A stretch of 64,000 nucleotides of DNA from Paenibacillus sp. TCA20 (GCF_000732325.1 NZ_BBIW01000005.1:310001-374000); one strand, 5' to 3'; shown: positions 17,872-26,073, counted from the first letter of the stretch. The notes: generated by a model from the letters alone, not told the origin. A program made the numbers and translations.

Positions 17872-18639
17872 TTATTGATTGTTAATTTCGGTGATCCAAT
17901 CCTCTATAGCCGTAACAACTTCTTGTAATTGTTCCTCTTCATCAATGGCTGGATCATTATCCCCTTTTTGCTTCCCATAGGATCCGAATTGTCCATGGTT
18001 GCCTCCTTCTACACTAACATAAAAGGTATCTTCAGGCAGGTTCGTCTTGGAGCTCTCCCAAACCTCCTGATTAAGCACTCCATCCGCTGTACCTGTAATT
18101 TGCAGCGCAGACAGATCCGTATCTTTTAATGTTCCGGACTCGTCAGCATAGGAAGCCAAGAAAAATACCCCCTCAAGCTCCTCTCTATGCTCATTAGCAT
18201 ATCTGGCTGCAAATGCGCCTCCTAGAGAGTGTCCCCCAATTACAAACGACTCATCTGGATGTTCTTCCAGAAAAGAGTCCGCTTTGTTTTGACCAAATAT
18301 GGCCAAATTAAGAGGCATCTCGGCAATGTATGTTCGATGTCCCCGTTTAGCCAGTTCTCTCGCAAAGAGAGAATAGCTTTCCGGTTCGACTAGCCCGCCT
18401 GGATAAAAAATAATATTAGGCTCGTTAATCTTTCCAGTTTCAGGCTCAAATTTATAACCCTCTTTGACCTTCGTTACTTTAACCTGATCATCACTCTGTG
18501 AAGCGAACTCTGCTTGTTGGGAAGGACTATAAGTTATGGAATTTAAGTACACCCATAAACCAATAACAACAACTACGATGAGCAGGCAGCCCCATAATAA
18601 TATTTTATTCCATTTCACCTTTTTTGCCTTTTTTGTCAA
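17872..18639 (-). CDS. Membrane-anchored alpha/beta hydrolase
   Basis: 255 residues. A Lys-rich N-terminus and one membrane helix (about 13-32) place the domain outside the cell. The hydrolase core has the nucleophile elbow GGHSLGGAFAA and a late GNHGQFG histidine, with a candidate acid in GTADGVL. It fits the alpha/beta-hydrolase_5 group (PF12695). Start is TTG at 18639 with AAGGTG 9 bases upstream. Substrate unknown; esterase or lipase-like activity is inferred. Divergent from a TetR regulator that may control it. Confidence 0.82.
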   Translation of the reverse strand: MTKKAKKVKWNKILLWGCLLIVVVVIGLWVYLNSITYSPSQQAEFASQSDDQVKVTKVKEGYKFEPETGKINEPNIIFYPGGLVEPESYSLFARELAKRGHRTYIAEMPLNLAIFGQNKADSFLEEHPDESFVIGGHSLGGAFAARYANEHREELEGVFFLASYADESGTLKDTDLSALQITGTADGVLNQEVWESSKTNLPEDTFYVSVEGGNHGQFGSYGKQKGDNDPAIDEEEQLQEVVTAIEDWITEINNQ

Positions 18640-18790
18640 AGCTATAACACCTTCTTAATCATTATATTTCGATGCCCATCTTCAATGACTGCAGCAATCA
18701 GCGATTCGTCCCCGTATCCAACCTTAGGCTCTGTAAGGATGAAGATACCGTTCGCTTTCTTCATTGTCATTGAATTAATGGATCATTTCT

Positions 18791-18812
18791 AGTAAATTAT
18801 ATTTACCAGTAA
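18791..18812. promoter_or_regulatory. Candidate TetR operator
   Basis: Two overlapping dyads, GTAAA-TTATA-TTTAC and TTAC-CA-GTAA, lie between the divergent hydrolase and TetR genes. TTAC/GTAA half-sites around a short centre are common TetR operators. Position supports control of both genes; not proven. Confidence 0.38.
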
Positions 18813-18887
18813 GTATAATTACAAGTTCATTTGTTGATATATTTGTTCACATCGATCAATTGTCACAAAATTTTCACGGAGGTTCTA

Positions 18888-19457
18888 ATGGCAAATAAAG
18901 AGATTCAACGTTCACCAGGAAGACCGAAACAAGCAGAACAAGAGTTATCCAAACAAGAACTTATTCTCCAAACAGCTGCACAGCTGTTTATGCAGCATGG
19001 CTATGAGCCCGTATCGCTCCAACAAATTTCTAAAGCTTGCCATGTGACCAAACCGACCATCTACTATCATTTCACCAGTAAGTCAGAGCTTTTTAAAGCC
19101 GCGGTTACGATCATGTTCAATAATGTGCATCAACATACGTCACGATTATTAAGAGATGCAGAGCATCTGGAAGAAGGATTACTAAAGGTTGCAGAAGCAA
19201 GATTAGCCAATCCCCATGCGGAAATTGAGACGCTTCTAAGAGAAGCGGAGAAGTTTCTGAGTGAGGAACAGATACGCGAAATTAGGGAAGCTGAAAATCA
19301 AATTTACGAGGAATTAGCTGACTATTTTCGAGAGGCGATGGAACGTAATATACTTCGAAAGAATAATCCAATGCTTCTAGCACAAACTTTCTCAACCATG
19401 ATGGTGATCGGGAATAAGAATGAAACGGTAAGTGAATATAATTCACTGCTAAGCTAG
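18888..19457 (+). CDS. TetR/AcrR regulator with probable C-terminal frameshift
   Basis: 189 residues from an ATG behind GGAGG. N-terminal TetR HTH is intact: ILQTAAQLFMQHGYEPVSLQQISKACHVTKPTIYYHFTSKSELFKAAV. The frame ends abruptly at TAG 19455-19457 after NETVSEYNSLLS. In the neighbouring frame from 19448 to TGA 19517-19519 the sequence continues as AKLGKELVDIFLRGTLSGSSALL, a typical TetR C-terminal helix. A small indel near 19442-19455 therefore seems to have clipped about 22 residues. The DNA-binding domain should still fold; dimerisation or ligand response may be altered. A sequencing error is the alternative. Confidence 0.85.
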   Translation: MANKEIQRSPGRPKQAEQELSKQELILQTAAQLFMQHGYEPVSLQQISKACHVTKPTIYYHFTSKSELFKAAVTIMFNNVHQHTSRLLRDAEHLEEGLLKVAEARLANPHAEIETLLREAEKFLSEEQIREIREAENQIYEELADYFREAMERNILRKNNPMLLAQTFSTMMVIGNKNETVSEYNSLLS

Positions 19458-19555
19458 GCAAGGAGCTCGTGGACATTTTCTTGCGCGGTACATTATCAGG
19501 ATCATCCGCCCTCCTGTGAGCCTAACGAGTTTTTGTGTCTGAATCATAATAAAAA

Positions 19556-19626
19556 TCCCCTTCGTTCAACAAGTAAGCAAAATCGAGGTTACCCGATCTA
19601 TTACTACACTTGTTTACTAGCAGGGG
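19556..19626 (-). terminator. Long terminator-like hairpin behind the ABC ATPase
   Basis: On the minus strand CCCCT and AACAAG pair with AGGGG and CTTGTT across a long internal region, followed by ATTTTTATTA. It lies about 60 bases after the ATPase stop. Irregular stem, so moderate support. Confidence 0.45.
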
Positions 19627-19684
19627 CTGCTTATGGTTTATGCGTAAAAATTGGATGCTATCACGCCTATTCTCATAGTTCCAT

Positions 19685-20461
19685 TTAAATACTATATGCT
19701 TCTTGCTCCTCCCGGTGATCCAGCTCATCCAATACTAAAGTGCGCAGCTCGATAAAGGAACGGCTGGTTCGTTTACGTGGATAGGGCAGATCAATCGGCA
19801 CGATCGCCTTGATTCGACCTGGACGCCGGTCCATCACAACCACCCTGGTGGACAAGAATACCGCTTCATCAATATCATGGGTGACGAGAACCATCGCGGT
19901 CTTGTTGGTCTGCCATATATCGAGCAGGGCTTCCTGCATATGGCCTCTTGTAAAAGCATCCAGCGCACCGAACGGCTCGTCGAGCAGCATCACCTCCGGA
20001 TTTCTGATCAGTGCCCGTGCAATGGCAACCCGCTGTGACATCCCACCCGACAGTTCTCTTGGAAATGCCTTTTCGAACCCTTTCAATTTAACCAGTTCAA
20101 TCAACGCGTCGACTCGGCTTCGAACTTCCGAATCTTTTAGTGATAAATCCGCCGCGATGTTCTGCTCTACACTGAGCCACAGAAACAGCCTGTGCTCCTG
20201 AAAGATAAAGCCTTTTTCCTGAGATGGACGCTCTACCCGTTTCCCTTTGAGTAATACATCCCCTTCGTAATCGGTATCAAGCCCTGCAACAATTTTGAGC
20301 AGTGTGCTCTTCCCACAGCCGCTCGGCCCAATAATGGTCGTGAAGTCACCTTCCTTCACTGTAAGATTGATCTCATCTAGCACATGATTAGAGCCTTGGT
20401 CTCCTCTAAAGGTTTTATTTACTGCGTTCACTTCGAGAATTGATCTTCGTTCTTCGGACAT
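19685..20461 (-). CDS. SsuB/TauB-type ABC transporter ATPase
   Basis: 258 residues. Walker [11 protein letters not shown]-loop FIFQEHRL, signature [15 protein letters not shown], Walker [13 protein letters not shown] and H-loop [10 protein letters not shown] are all present. The order and the [21 protein letters not shown] ending are those of the nitrate/sulfonate/taurine importer ATPases. The binding protein and permease that normally accompany it are missing on both sides, so it is an orphan here. It is preceded by its own promoter and a leader with an attenuator-like structure shared with the divergent tauD-type gene. GGGGGAG lies just upstream of the ATG. Confidence 0.93.
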   Translation of the reverse strand: MSEERRSILEVNAVNKTFRGDQGSNHVLDEINLTVKEGDFTTIIGPSGCGKSTLLKIVAGLDTDYEGDVLLKGKRVERPSQEKGFIFQEHRLFLWLSVEQNIAADLSLKDSEVRSRVDALIELVKLKGFEKAFPRELSGGMSQRVAIARALIRNPEVMLLDEPFGALDAFTRGHMQEALLDIWQTNKTAMVLVTHDIDEAVFLSTRVVVMDRRPGRIKAIVPIDLPYPRKRTSRSFIELRTLVLDELDHREEQEAYSI

Positions 20462-20481
20462 ATTGGCTCCCCCATTCTTAG

Positions 20482-20607
20482 TGAAAATAAAAAGAGACTC
20501 GGCTCACCTTCTGAAAAAAAGGGGGTCAGCCGAATCTCTGGTCGTTCCAGTCGATTCACACATATCGATTCAAAATTACCGTTAAGGGATCCAAATCATT
20601 CGTTGTT
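20482..20607 (-). ncRNA. Leader RNA of the ABC ATPase gene, candidate cis-regulator
   Basis: Predicted transcript of about 145 bases before the start codon. It contains a hairpin with stem CTGG/CCAG and loop AACGA, extended by GAATC/GATTC (20532-20557), immediately followed by the terminator 5' arm, which it overlaps. The same element (ACTGGA, CGACCAGAG, ATTCGG) occurs in the leader of the divergent dioxygenase at 20814-20839. No match to S-box, T-box, TPP or cobalamin consensus is visible. Confidence 0.5.
20493..20539 (-). terminator. Leader terminator of the ABC ATPase gene
   Basis: AGAGATTCGGCT (20528-20539) pairs with AGCCGAGTCTCT (20493-20504), 11 of 12 positions, then TTTTTATTTT on the minus strand, about 30 bases before the ATPase start. 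A terminator inside the 5' leader implies transcription attenuation. Confidence 0.75.
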
Positions 20608-20614
20608 GTGGCTC

Positions 20615-20644
20615 ATCTTAGCAGAGCTGGGAGGATATTGTCAA
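20615..20644 (-). promoter_or_regulatory. Sigma-A promoter of the ABC ATPase gene
   Basis: Minus-strand TTGACA (20639-20644), 18-base spacer, TAAGAT (20615-20620). Predicted start near 20607. The box pair and spacer equal those of the divergent promoter at 20736. Confidence 0.65.
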
Positions 20645-20735
20645 TACCCGATTAAACAGGTAAGATTACATTAGTAAGTTTAAAAGACTAAACTATCTCG
20701 TGAAGAAAACCTTACATATTTTAGTAAAATACAGG

Positions 20736-20765
20736 TTGACAGTTTGCGATACTTGCTGATAAGAT
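20736..20765 (+). promoter_or_regulatory. Sigma-A promoter of the TauD-type gene
   Basis: TTGACA (20736-20741), 18-base spacer, TAAGAT (20760-20765). Predicted start near 20772, leaving a leader of about 180 bases. Confidence 0.65.
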
Positions 20766-20771
20766 TTGGTC

Positions 20772-20895
20772 CATCACACACTGAACTATAAATCAGTCTG
20801 TAAACGATGAACGGATCAACTGGACGACCAGAGATTCGGACACGAGAAATGAAACCCTTCTTCTTCGTGTCTGACTTCTCTGGCGTCTTTTTTTT
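20772..20895 (+). ncRNA. Leader RNA of the TauD-type gene, candidate cis-regulator
   Basis: Contains a first hairpin ACTGA/TCAGT (about 20780-20797), then CTGG-ACGA-CCAG (20820-20831) flanked by GATC and GATTC. The CCAGAGA part (20828-20834) is also the 5' arm of a terminator: CCAGAGA pairs with TCTCTGG (20877-20883) and GACACGA (20839-20845) with TCGTGTC (20865-20871), followed by T8 (20888-20895). The two folds exclude each other. Sequence and arrangement match the leader of the divergent ABC ATPase gene. Confidence 0.55.
20828..20895 (+). terminator. Leader terminator of the TauD-type gene
   Basis: Two stacked 7-bp stems separated by a small internal loop, then eight T residues. It lies about 55 bases before the dioxygenase start, so it must act as an attenuator and not as a gene end. 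Confidence 0.75.
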
Positions 20896-20950
20896 CGTTC
20901 TAAAGTCCACTGAAAACGTAGGAATACTATAATTGAGGAGGCTAATATCC

Positions 20951-21871
20951 ATGAGTCAAACCACTTATCTGTCACGTGATTACGCACCTGTCCGGGAATT
21001 TAAAGCAGGAGCGAGACATTTGAACCGACTTGCAGAAGGATTAGAGGATCGTCCTTATACCTTGTTCACATTAAAACCGCTTGGTCCGATTATTGGAGCA
21101 GAAATCGAAGGTGTTGACCTTGGAAAGCCGCTGGCTCCTGAGCTCAAGGCCGAAATTCAGCGCGCATTTCTGGAGTGGAAAGTGTTGTTCTTCCGGAACC
21201 AGCACATTACGAGCGAACAGCAGGTGGCTTTTGCCAAAGAGTGGGGAGAACTTGAGAAGCATCCTTTCCTCCCCCGGGGAAGCGCAGAAGAAATTACGCG
21301 GTTTGAGAAAAATGCAAATATGACAGGCAATGAGAACATATGGCATGCAGATGTGACCTGGCGTAAAGATCCTGCCCTCGGCTCTGTACTTCGTTTATCT
21401 GAGGTCCCTCCCTTTGGTGGTGATACCCTTTGGGCTGATATGGGAGCAGCTTACGACAACCTCCCCGATGCAATTAAAGAACGAATCCACGGACTCACTG
21501 CTATCCATGATTTTACGACGACGTTCGGACGTCACATGCCGCCGGAGATCCTTGCTGCGAAACAGGAGGAGTTTCCTGCTGCAGAGCATCCCATCGTGCG
21601 GACTCATCCCGAAACCGGTCGCAAGACATTATTCGTTAATGGCGCCTTCACCATCCGGATTGTCGGACTTGAGGAGGGGGAGAGCGAGAAGCTTCTTAAT
21701 TACCTGTTCCGTCAGGCTCACATTCCAGAATATCAGGTTCGGTTCCAATGGGAAGCGAATTCGGTCGCACTATGGGATAACAGAGCAACTCAGCATTATG
21801 CTGTGTCTGATTATTACCCCCATCGCCGTGTGGCAGAGCGGGTGTCAATTGCAGGGGATCGGCCGTACTAA
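20951..21871 (+). CDS. TauD/TfdA-type 2-oxoglutarate Fe(II) dioxygenase
   Basis: 306 residues. The iron facial triad is seen as HxD in IWHADVTW and the distal His in ATQHYAVSDYY, with the 2-oxoglutarate-binding Arg in RRVAERVSI. The N-terminal core FTLKPLGPIIGAEIEGVDLGKPL and RNQHIT are standard. Enzymes of this family release sulfite from taurine or alkyl sulfonates or attack other small acids; substrate here is unknown. Start 20951 is set by GAGGAGG 9 bases upstream. Divergent from a sulfonate-type ABC ATPase, both behind related attenuator leaders, which suggests joint control by one metabolite. Confidence 0.92.
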   Translation: MSQTTYLSRDYAPVREFKAGARHLNRLAEGLEDRPYTLFTLKPLGPIIGAEIEGVDLGKPLAPELKAEIQRAFLEWKVLFFRNQHITSEQQVAFAKEWGELEKHPFLPRGSAEEITRFEKNANMTGNENIWHADVTWRKDPALGSVLRLSEVPPFGGDTLWADMGAAYDNLPDAIKERIHGLTAIHDFTTTFGRHMPPEILAAKQEEFPAAEHPIVRTHPETGRKTLFVNGAFTIRIVGLEEGESEKLLNYLFRQAHIPEYQVRFQWEANSVALWDNRATQHYAVSDYYPHRRVAERVSIAGDRPY

Positions 21872-21888
21872 TCCTCTACAGATAGATT

Positions 21889-21919
21889 TAAAGATCGATT
21901 CTTAATGAATCGATCTTTA
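21889..21919 (+). terminator. Terminator of the TauD-type gene
   Basis: A perfect 13-bp stem (21889-21901 with 21907-21919) and 5-base loop shortly after the stop codon; the U tract is short. Confidence 0.65.
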
Positions 21920-21955
21920 ATCCAGTATGTCTTATGCTGAGCAATTGTTAACCGG

Positions 21956-22189
21956 TTAATCTCTCTTTGTTTCCGATGTGTTCGGAATCAGTTCATACAA
22001 GTCAGCAACATCACAACCGAGAGTATCGGAGATAGATATCGCCATTTTGAGTGGCATCACTCTTTTGTTTTCCATATAATCATATAATCGTTCCGGCTTC
22101 ATAAGCATTTCTTTTGCCAGCCATTCCACTGATCTTCCGGATTCCATCAATCGTTCATTCAATAAGCACTGTCCAAGTTCAAATTTCAA
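21956..22189 (-). CDS. Small XRE-family HTH protein
   Basis: 77 residues, almost entirely a Cro/C1-type helix-turn-helix: LNERLMESGRSVEWLAKEMLMKPERLYDYMENKRVMPLKMAISISDTLGCDVADLYELI. It begins with TTG at 22189, 10 bases after AGGAGG; no ATG fits. A single-domain regulator with unknown target. It stands between the dioxygenase and the chemoreceptor gene and has no visible partner. Confidence 0.82.
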   Translation of the reverse strand: MKFELGQCLLNERLMESGRSVEWLAKEMLMKPERLYDYMENKRVMPLKMAISISDTLGCDVADLYELIPNTSETKRD

Positions 22190-22252
22190 GAATCAATGAC
22201 CTCCTAAGTTATAATTTACCTTAAGGGTCGTCCATTGCCAGCATGTATATAC

Positions 22253-23119
22253 TCACTGACTATCGTTTGAATACAAGGTCTGTTCCGCTACTTGAGCTAA
22301 TTCTTCTGCTTTAACGCTGATCTCTTGAATGGTAGCCGTAAATTCTTGAATGGTACCTGATTGCGTATCAGCTAAAGTGTGAATATCGGAAAAAGCTTGG
22401 TTTAAACGCAGCAGCAACGCTTGGATATTTTGTGTAATTCCATTGATCTGATCTACGTTGTTCTTGGAGCTCGTAGCCAGCTTCCTGATCTCTCCGGCAA
22501 CAACGGAGAAGCCTCTTCCCACTTCACCAGCTCGAGCAGCTTCGATGGCTGCATTCAGGCCGAGCAGGTTACTCTGATCCGAAATCTCCTTCACTACCGT
22601 CGATATCTTGCCAATCTGCTGAGCACTTGAACTAATGTCTTTCATTTGTGTAGTCATGTCTGTCACTCGATCATTCAGGTGTGTCACTGCACGACTAATA
22701 TCCTCAATCGAAGCCGTAGACTCCTCGACAATGGCGGAGAAGCTCTCCGCCATTTCAAACAGCTTGCTCGCTTTCTCAAGACTTGTCCCCATACCAATTC
22801 CACCAATTACTCTGCCCTCTTCATCATGTAATGGAATTGCTCTAGCCGCTAAAGGAAATCCGAAGAGTTCCTTTGGTACAATTGCGGATATAGGCGTATT
22901 ATTTCGAATGGCGTTGGTTACGATATCCCCTTCCATTAAAGGGTCTCCCGGGTTTACGTTAAGAGAGAATGTCTTCCCCGGAATATTAATGATCAGCTTC
23001 TCTGTATCGTAGATTCCAATGGTAATATCATCATTTGAGAGACTATTCAATAACGGAGCTACTGCTATAAATGATTTGATAAGGTCGTGCTGTGTATTGA
23101 CTTCTGTTGCTGTATTCAT
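22253..23119 (-). CDS. yfmS: Soluble methyl-accepting chemoreceptor (YfmS-like)
   Basis: 288 residues with no membrane helix. An N-terminal sensor of about 110 residues ([57 protein letters not shown]) leads to the signalling hairpin with the conserved tip [22 protein letters not shown] and VAGEIRKLA that contacts CheA and CheW. Length and architecture equal those of B. subtilis YfmS. It lies 18 bases behind an aldehyde dehydrogenase resembling YfmT, the same gene order as in B. subtilis, implying a conserved link between aldehyde oxidation and intracellular chemosensing. Confidence 0.88.
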   Translation of the reverse strand: MNTATEVNTQHDLIKSFIAVAPLLNSLSNDDITIGIYDTEKLIINIPGKTFSLNVNPGDPLMEGDIVTNAIRNNTPISAIVPKELFGFPLAARAIPLHDEEGRVIGGIGMGTSLEKASKLFEMAESFSAIVEESTASIEDISRAVTHLNDRVTDMTTQMKDISSSAQQIGKISTVVKEISDQSNLLGLNAAIEAARAGEVGRGFSVVAGEIRKLATSSKNNVDQINGITQNIQALLLRLNQAFSDIHTLADTQSGTIQEFTATIQEISVKAEELAQVAEQTLYSNDSQ

Positions 23120-23137
23120 GTTCTTCTCTCCTAGCTC

Positions 23138-24592
23138 TTAATACGGAAATTTCCGCTGTCCATAGTTAACCGAAATCCATTTCATCGTTGTAAATTCATC
23201 CAGGCTCCATTCACCGTTCATACGTCCTAACCCCGATTGTTTCTCTCCGCCAAATGCAATAATGGGCTCATCGTTTATCGTAATATCATTTACATGGATC
23301 ATGCCGGTATGCACTTTCTTCGCCAGCTCTACTCCACGCTCCAGGTTGGAAGTGTGGACTGCACCGCTAAGTCCAAATCTCGTATCGTTTGCGATATCAA
23401 TAGCCTCTTCTTCTGTTTCAAAAGGTATGATGCAGACAACCGGACCAAACAGCTCATCTTGAGCAACGACCATCTCTGGATTGACATCAATGAGAATCGT
23501 AGGCTCTACCATTCTTCCTGTTATCTTACCATGCAGGAGCGGAACGGCTCCTTCCTCAATTCCCTTCGCAATAAGCTTCTCAAGTGTTTCTGCCTGGCGT
23601 CTATTAATGACAGGACCAATGACGGTTTCTGGATCGCTAGGATCCCCCACTTTAAGCGTAGTAACCTTTTCTTTAAACATCTTAAGGAATTGTTCATATA
23701 TTGATTTTTGTACGAGAATACGATTGGCGCACATACATATTTGACCTTGATGTGTGAATCTGCTGAAAGTGGCCGCTTGAACTGCATATTCTAGATCAGC
23801 ATCCTCTAATATAATGAATGCACTGTTTCCACCAAGCTCCAGCAGCGGCTTCTTATAGTTCTTGACTGCCAGCTGGCCAATATAGCTTCCGACCTGAGTT
23901 GATCCCGTAAAGGAAATAATTCTAGGAATCGGATGCTCCACAAACGCATCACCAATTTCCTTAATATCGGTAACGACGACATTTAAGAGACCTTTTGGAA
24001 TACCCGCTGCCTCGAAGATCTTGCCGATCAGTGTGCCGCCTGTAATCGGTGTATCCTCATGCGGCTTTAACACTACTCCATTGCCGGCACCCAGTGCAGG
24101 CGCAACAGATTTCATAGATAAGAAGAACGGAAAATTAAAAGGACTGATAACCCCAACTACCCCGGCAGGAATTCGGTACAGACGATTTTCTTTGCCATCT
24201 TCTGTGGACGGAAGAATCTTTCCTTCCATCCGGAGCGGAAAGGTAGCCGCTTCTTTAATCATGTTTTTAACAAGACCAATCTCAAATGCGGCCTTCATCC
24301 GAGTACCACCCAGCTCTTGAATGATAAGGGATGTAATCTCTTCTTCATTTGCTTCTATGTATGTAACAGCTTTCTCCAGAATATCGCGTTTCTTGTAAGG
24401 ATTAACCTTATCCCATTCGAGCTTGGCCTTATGCGCTGATTTGTATGCTTCATCAATATCTTTAACGCTGGCTATCTGAAACGTCGTGATAACCTCATCA
24501 TTATATGGATTGATATCAGGCAACACTTTCTCGCTGGAACCTTCTCTCCAGTCTCCACCTATAAATTGTTTCCCTAGCTCTGTATAATTCAT
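23138..24592 (-). CDS. yfmT: Aldehyde dehydrogenase (YfmT-like)
   Basis: 484 residues, full-length NAD(P)-dependent ALDH. Seen: VVGVISPFNFPFFLSMKSVAPALGAGN, the cofactor loop FTGSTQVGS, catalytic Glu in LELGGNS and nucleophile Cys286 in GQICMCANR. Best matches by eye are the vanillin/benzaldehyde dehydrogenase group that includes B. subtilis YfmT. Oxidises aromatic or aliphatic aldehydes to acids. GAGGAGG lies just before the ATG. First gene of the two-gene operon with the soluble chemoreceptor. Confidence 0.92.
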   Translation of the reverse strand: MNYTELGKQFIGGDWREGSSEKVLPDINPYNDEVITTFQIASVKDIDEAYKSAHKAKLEWDKVNPYKKRDILEKAVTYIEANEEEITSLIIQELGGTRMKAAFEIGLVKNMIKEAATFPLRMEGKILPSTEDGKENRLYRIPAGVVGVISPFNFPFFLSMKSVAPALGAGNGVVLKPHEDTPITGGTLIGKIFEAAGIPKGLLNVVVTDIKEIGDAFVEHPIPRIISFTGSTQVGSYIGQLAVKNYKKPLLELGGNSAFIILEDADLEYAVQAATFSRFTHQGQICMCANRILVQKSIYEQFLKMFKEKVTTLKVGDPSDPETVIGPVINRRQAETLEKLIAKGIEEGAVPLLHGKITGRMVEPTILIDVNPEMVVAQDELFGPVVCIIPFETEEEAIDIANDTRFGLSGAVHTSNLERGVELAKKVHTGMIHVNDITINDEPIIAFGGEKQSGLGRMNGEWSLDEFTTMKWISVNYGQRKFPY

Positions 24593-24790
24593 ATGCTTCC
24601 TCCTCTGATTTTGTGGATGGCTTCAGATTATCAAATATAATATCGTCAGAATACTAGCTTTGAATAAGCTCGTTTTACACCAATCTTGTCAAAAACAGTG
24701 ATTATCAATGATATTTGGTGCTTAATGCCTAGTTGGAGAATGGATATCATGTGACTCGTTTATTAAACACGTAAAAGATATGAACAAAAA

Positions 24791-24818
24791 ACACCTGCCA
24801 GCAATAACTAACAGATGT
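24791..24818 (-). terminator. Terminator behind the DUF1569 pseudogene
   Basis: ACATCTG (24812-24818) pairs with CAGGTGT (24791-24797) on the minus strand, followed by TTTTTGTTC. It overlaps the last codons of the decayed gene. Confidence 0.6.
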
Positions 24819-25206
24819 TGTTCAGATGATACTTCTTACCGAAAAAGGGACGTGGATTGGTGATTTTCATCCTTGTTTTCTGAATAGCAATGATCTTTTG
24901 TTTAAGTATATCCTTCTCCCATTCAAAAACCCTTTCATCTCAGATCATTATGGTTGGTATCGTGGACATGTTATGCGGTATAGGCTTCTCATTATAAAAA
25001 ATAGGCTTCGCGAACTTCCCTACAAATATTCCAATCCAACTTCTCCGAGGACGGGAATTTCCGGTTGCAATATCGTGAAACGAAGAGCAGTGCGCTAACA
25101 TCTGAGCAGCCTTCATTTTACCCCAGCGTGGTTTCTAATCCGGTTTAAGATTGTCGATCCGAGCCAATATTGCTTCTACATCCGATTTGTTATAAATACT
25201 TCCCAA
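24808..25206 (-). pseudogene. DUF1569 (DinB-like) gene with two in-frame stops
   Basis: One minus-strand frame from TTG 25204-25206 to TAG 24808-24810 reads as a DUF1569 protein: SIYNKSDVEAILARI, then stop TAG (25135-25137), then WGKMKAAQMLAHCSS, GIFVGKFAKPIFYNEKPIP, then stop TGA (24940-24942), then DERVFEWEKDILKQKIIAI and NPRPFFGKK. The reading frame never shifts, but two stops interrupt it and the C-terminus (normally ending in a helix with HxxHHLRQF) is absent. So it is a recently inactivated gene. Family members are small metal-binding-fold proteins of unknown function. Confidence 0.72.
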
Positions 25207-25243
25207 TACTTAAGCGCCCCCAAATGGTCTTATATGTATAATA

Positions 25244-25281
25244 GGAGCAGCCTCGCTCTGGCCGCTATAGCGGGCTGCTCC
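25244..25281 (-). terminator. Hairpin behind methionine aminopeptidase
   Basis: GGAGCAGCC (25244-25252) and GGCTGCTCC (25273-25281) form a 9-bp stem; inside is the palindrome CCGCTATAGCGG. The following tail on the minus strand (TATTATACATATAAG) is not U-rich, so termination may be weak. Confidence 0.45.
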
Positions 25282-25326
25282 GTGATATCTCGGATCAAAC
25301 GCGTCTGTTCTAAATCATTAGCTATA

Positions 25327-26073
25327 CTATACAGCCGTCAAGATAATGGGCTGATTTTTTGTAATGATAATTGTATGCTCGTGCTGGGCTACATAGCTAT
25401 TGTCAGGGACACTTAATGTCCAGCCGTCCGACTGCTCAACGGCATATCCTGCACCTGTAGATAGAAAAGGCTCGATCGTAATAACCATGCCCTCCTTCAA
25501 TACCCGTTTATCATGCTTGTTGTAGAAGGGTAGAATCTCTGTTGGGGATTCATGCAGTGATTTTCCGATACCATGACTGCATAGATTTTTAATAATGTTG
25601 TATCCGCCTTTTTTAGCCTCGATTTCAATAATCCTGCCGATTTCGTTCAGTTTAACTCCATGCTTCAGTGAAGAGATTACTTTCATCATGGTCTGATGCG
25701 TGTATTGGCACAGCTGCATTAATGAAGACTCATATGGAGGAATCACAAAAGAATGACCCGCATCCGCATAATACCCCCCCGCTTCTGCAGAAACATCAAT
25801 GTTGATTAAATCGCCTGGCTGAATAATTCGATTACCTGGTATACCGTGAGCAACTTCGTGGTTAACACTAATACAGGTATTTCCAGGGAAATCATAAGTG
25901 ATCTTCGGTGCCGACACAGCACCATTCCTGGCCAGAATCTGCCCTCCAATTTCATCAAGTTCCTTTGTTGTCATTCCGACACGTGCCTGAATTTTCATTT
26001 CTTTGATCGTCATGGCAACAATTCTGCCGATTTCCTTCAGACCTTCAATATCATTCTGCGATCCTACTGTCAT
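25327..26073 (-). CDS. mapB: Type I methionine aminopeptidase
   Basis: 248 residues. The five metal ligands are visible: two Asp (INIDVSAE and YYADAGHS), His (LCSHGIGKSLHE), Glu (VITIEPF) and Glu (AQHEHTI); the substrate His is in ISVNHEVAHGIPG. It removes initiator Met from nascent proteins. The essential copy usually lies in the ribosomal-protein region; this isolated copy and its sequence style match the second B. subtilis enzyme, MapB (YflG). GGAGGG is 6 bases before the ATG. Confidence 0.9.
   Translation of the reverse strand: MTVGSQNDIEGLKEIGRIVAMTIKEMKIQARVGMTTKELDEIGGQILARNGAVSAPKITYDFPGNTCISVNHEVAHGIPGNRIIQPGDLINIDVSAEAGGYYADAGHSFVIPPYESSLMQLCQYTHQTMMKVISSLKHGVKLNEIGRIIEIEAKKGGYNIIKNLCSHGIGKSLHESPTEILPFYNKHDKRVLKEGMVITIEPFLSTGAGYAVEQSDGWTLSVPDNSYVAQHEHTIIITKNQPIILTAV

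Noticed and set aside
20461..20951. Known riboswitch (S-box, T-box, TPP, cobalamin, guanidine-I) before the ABC ATPase or TauD-type gene
   Set aside because: None of the hallmark core sequences is visible. Guanidine-II is partly recalled by the ACGA loop, but the required second ACGR hairpin is not convincing, so no name is given.
24826..25098. Plus-strand 90-codon open frame
   Set aside because: It lies antisense to the recognisable DUF1569 pseudogene, has no ribosome site and no protein-like motifs.
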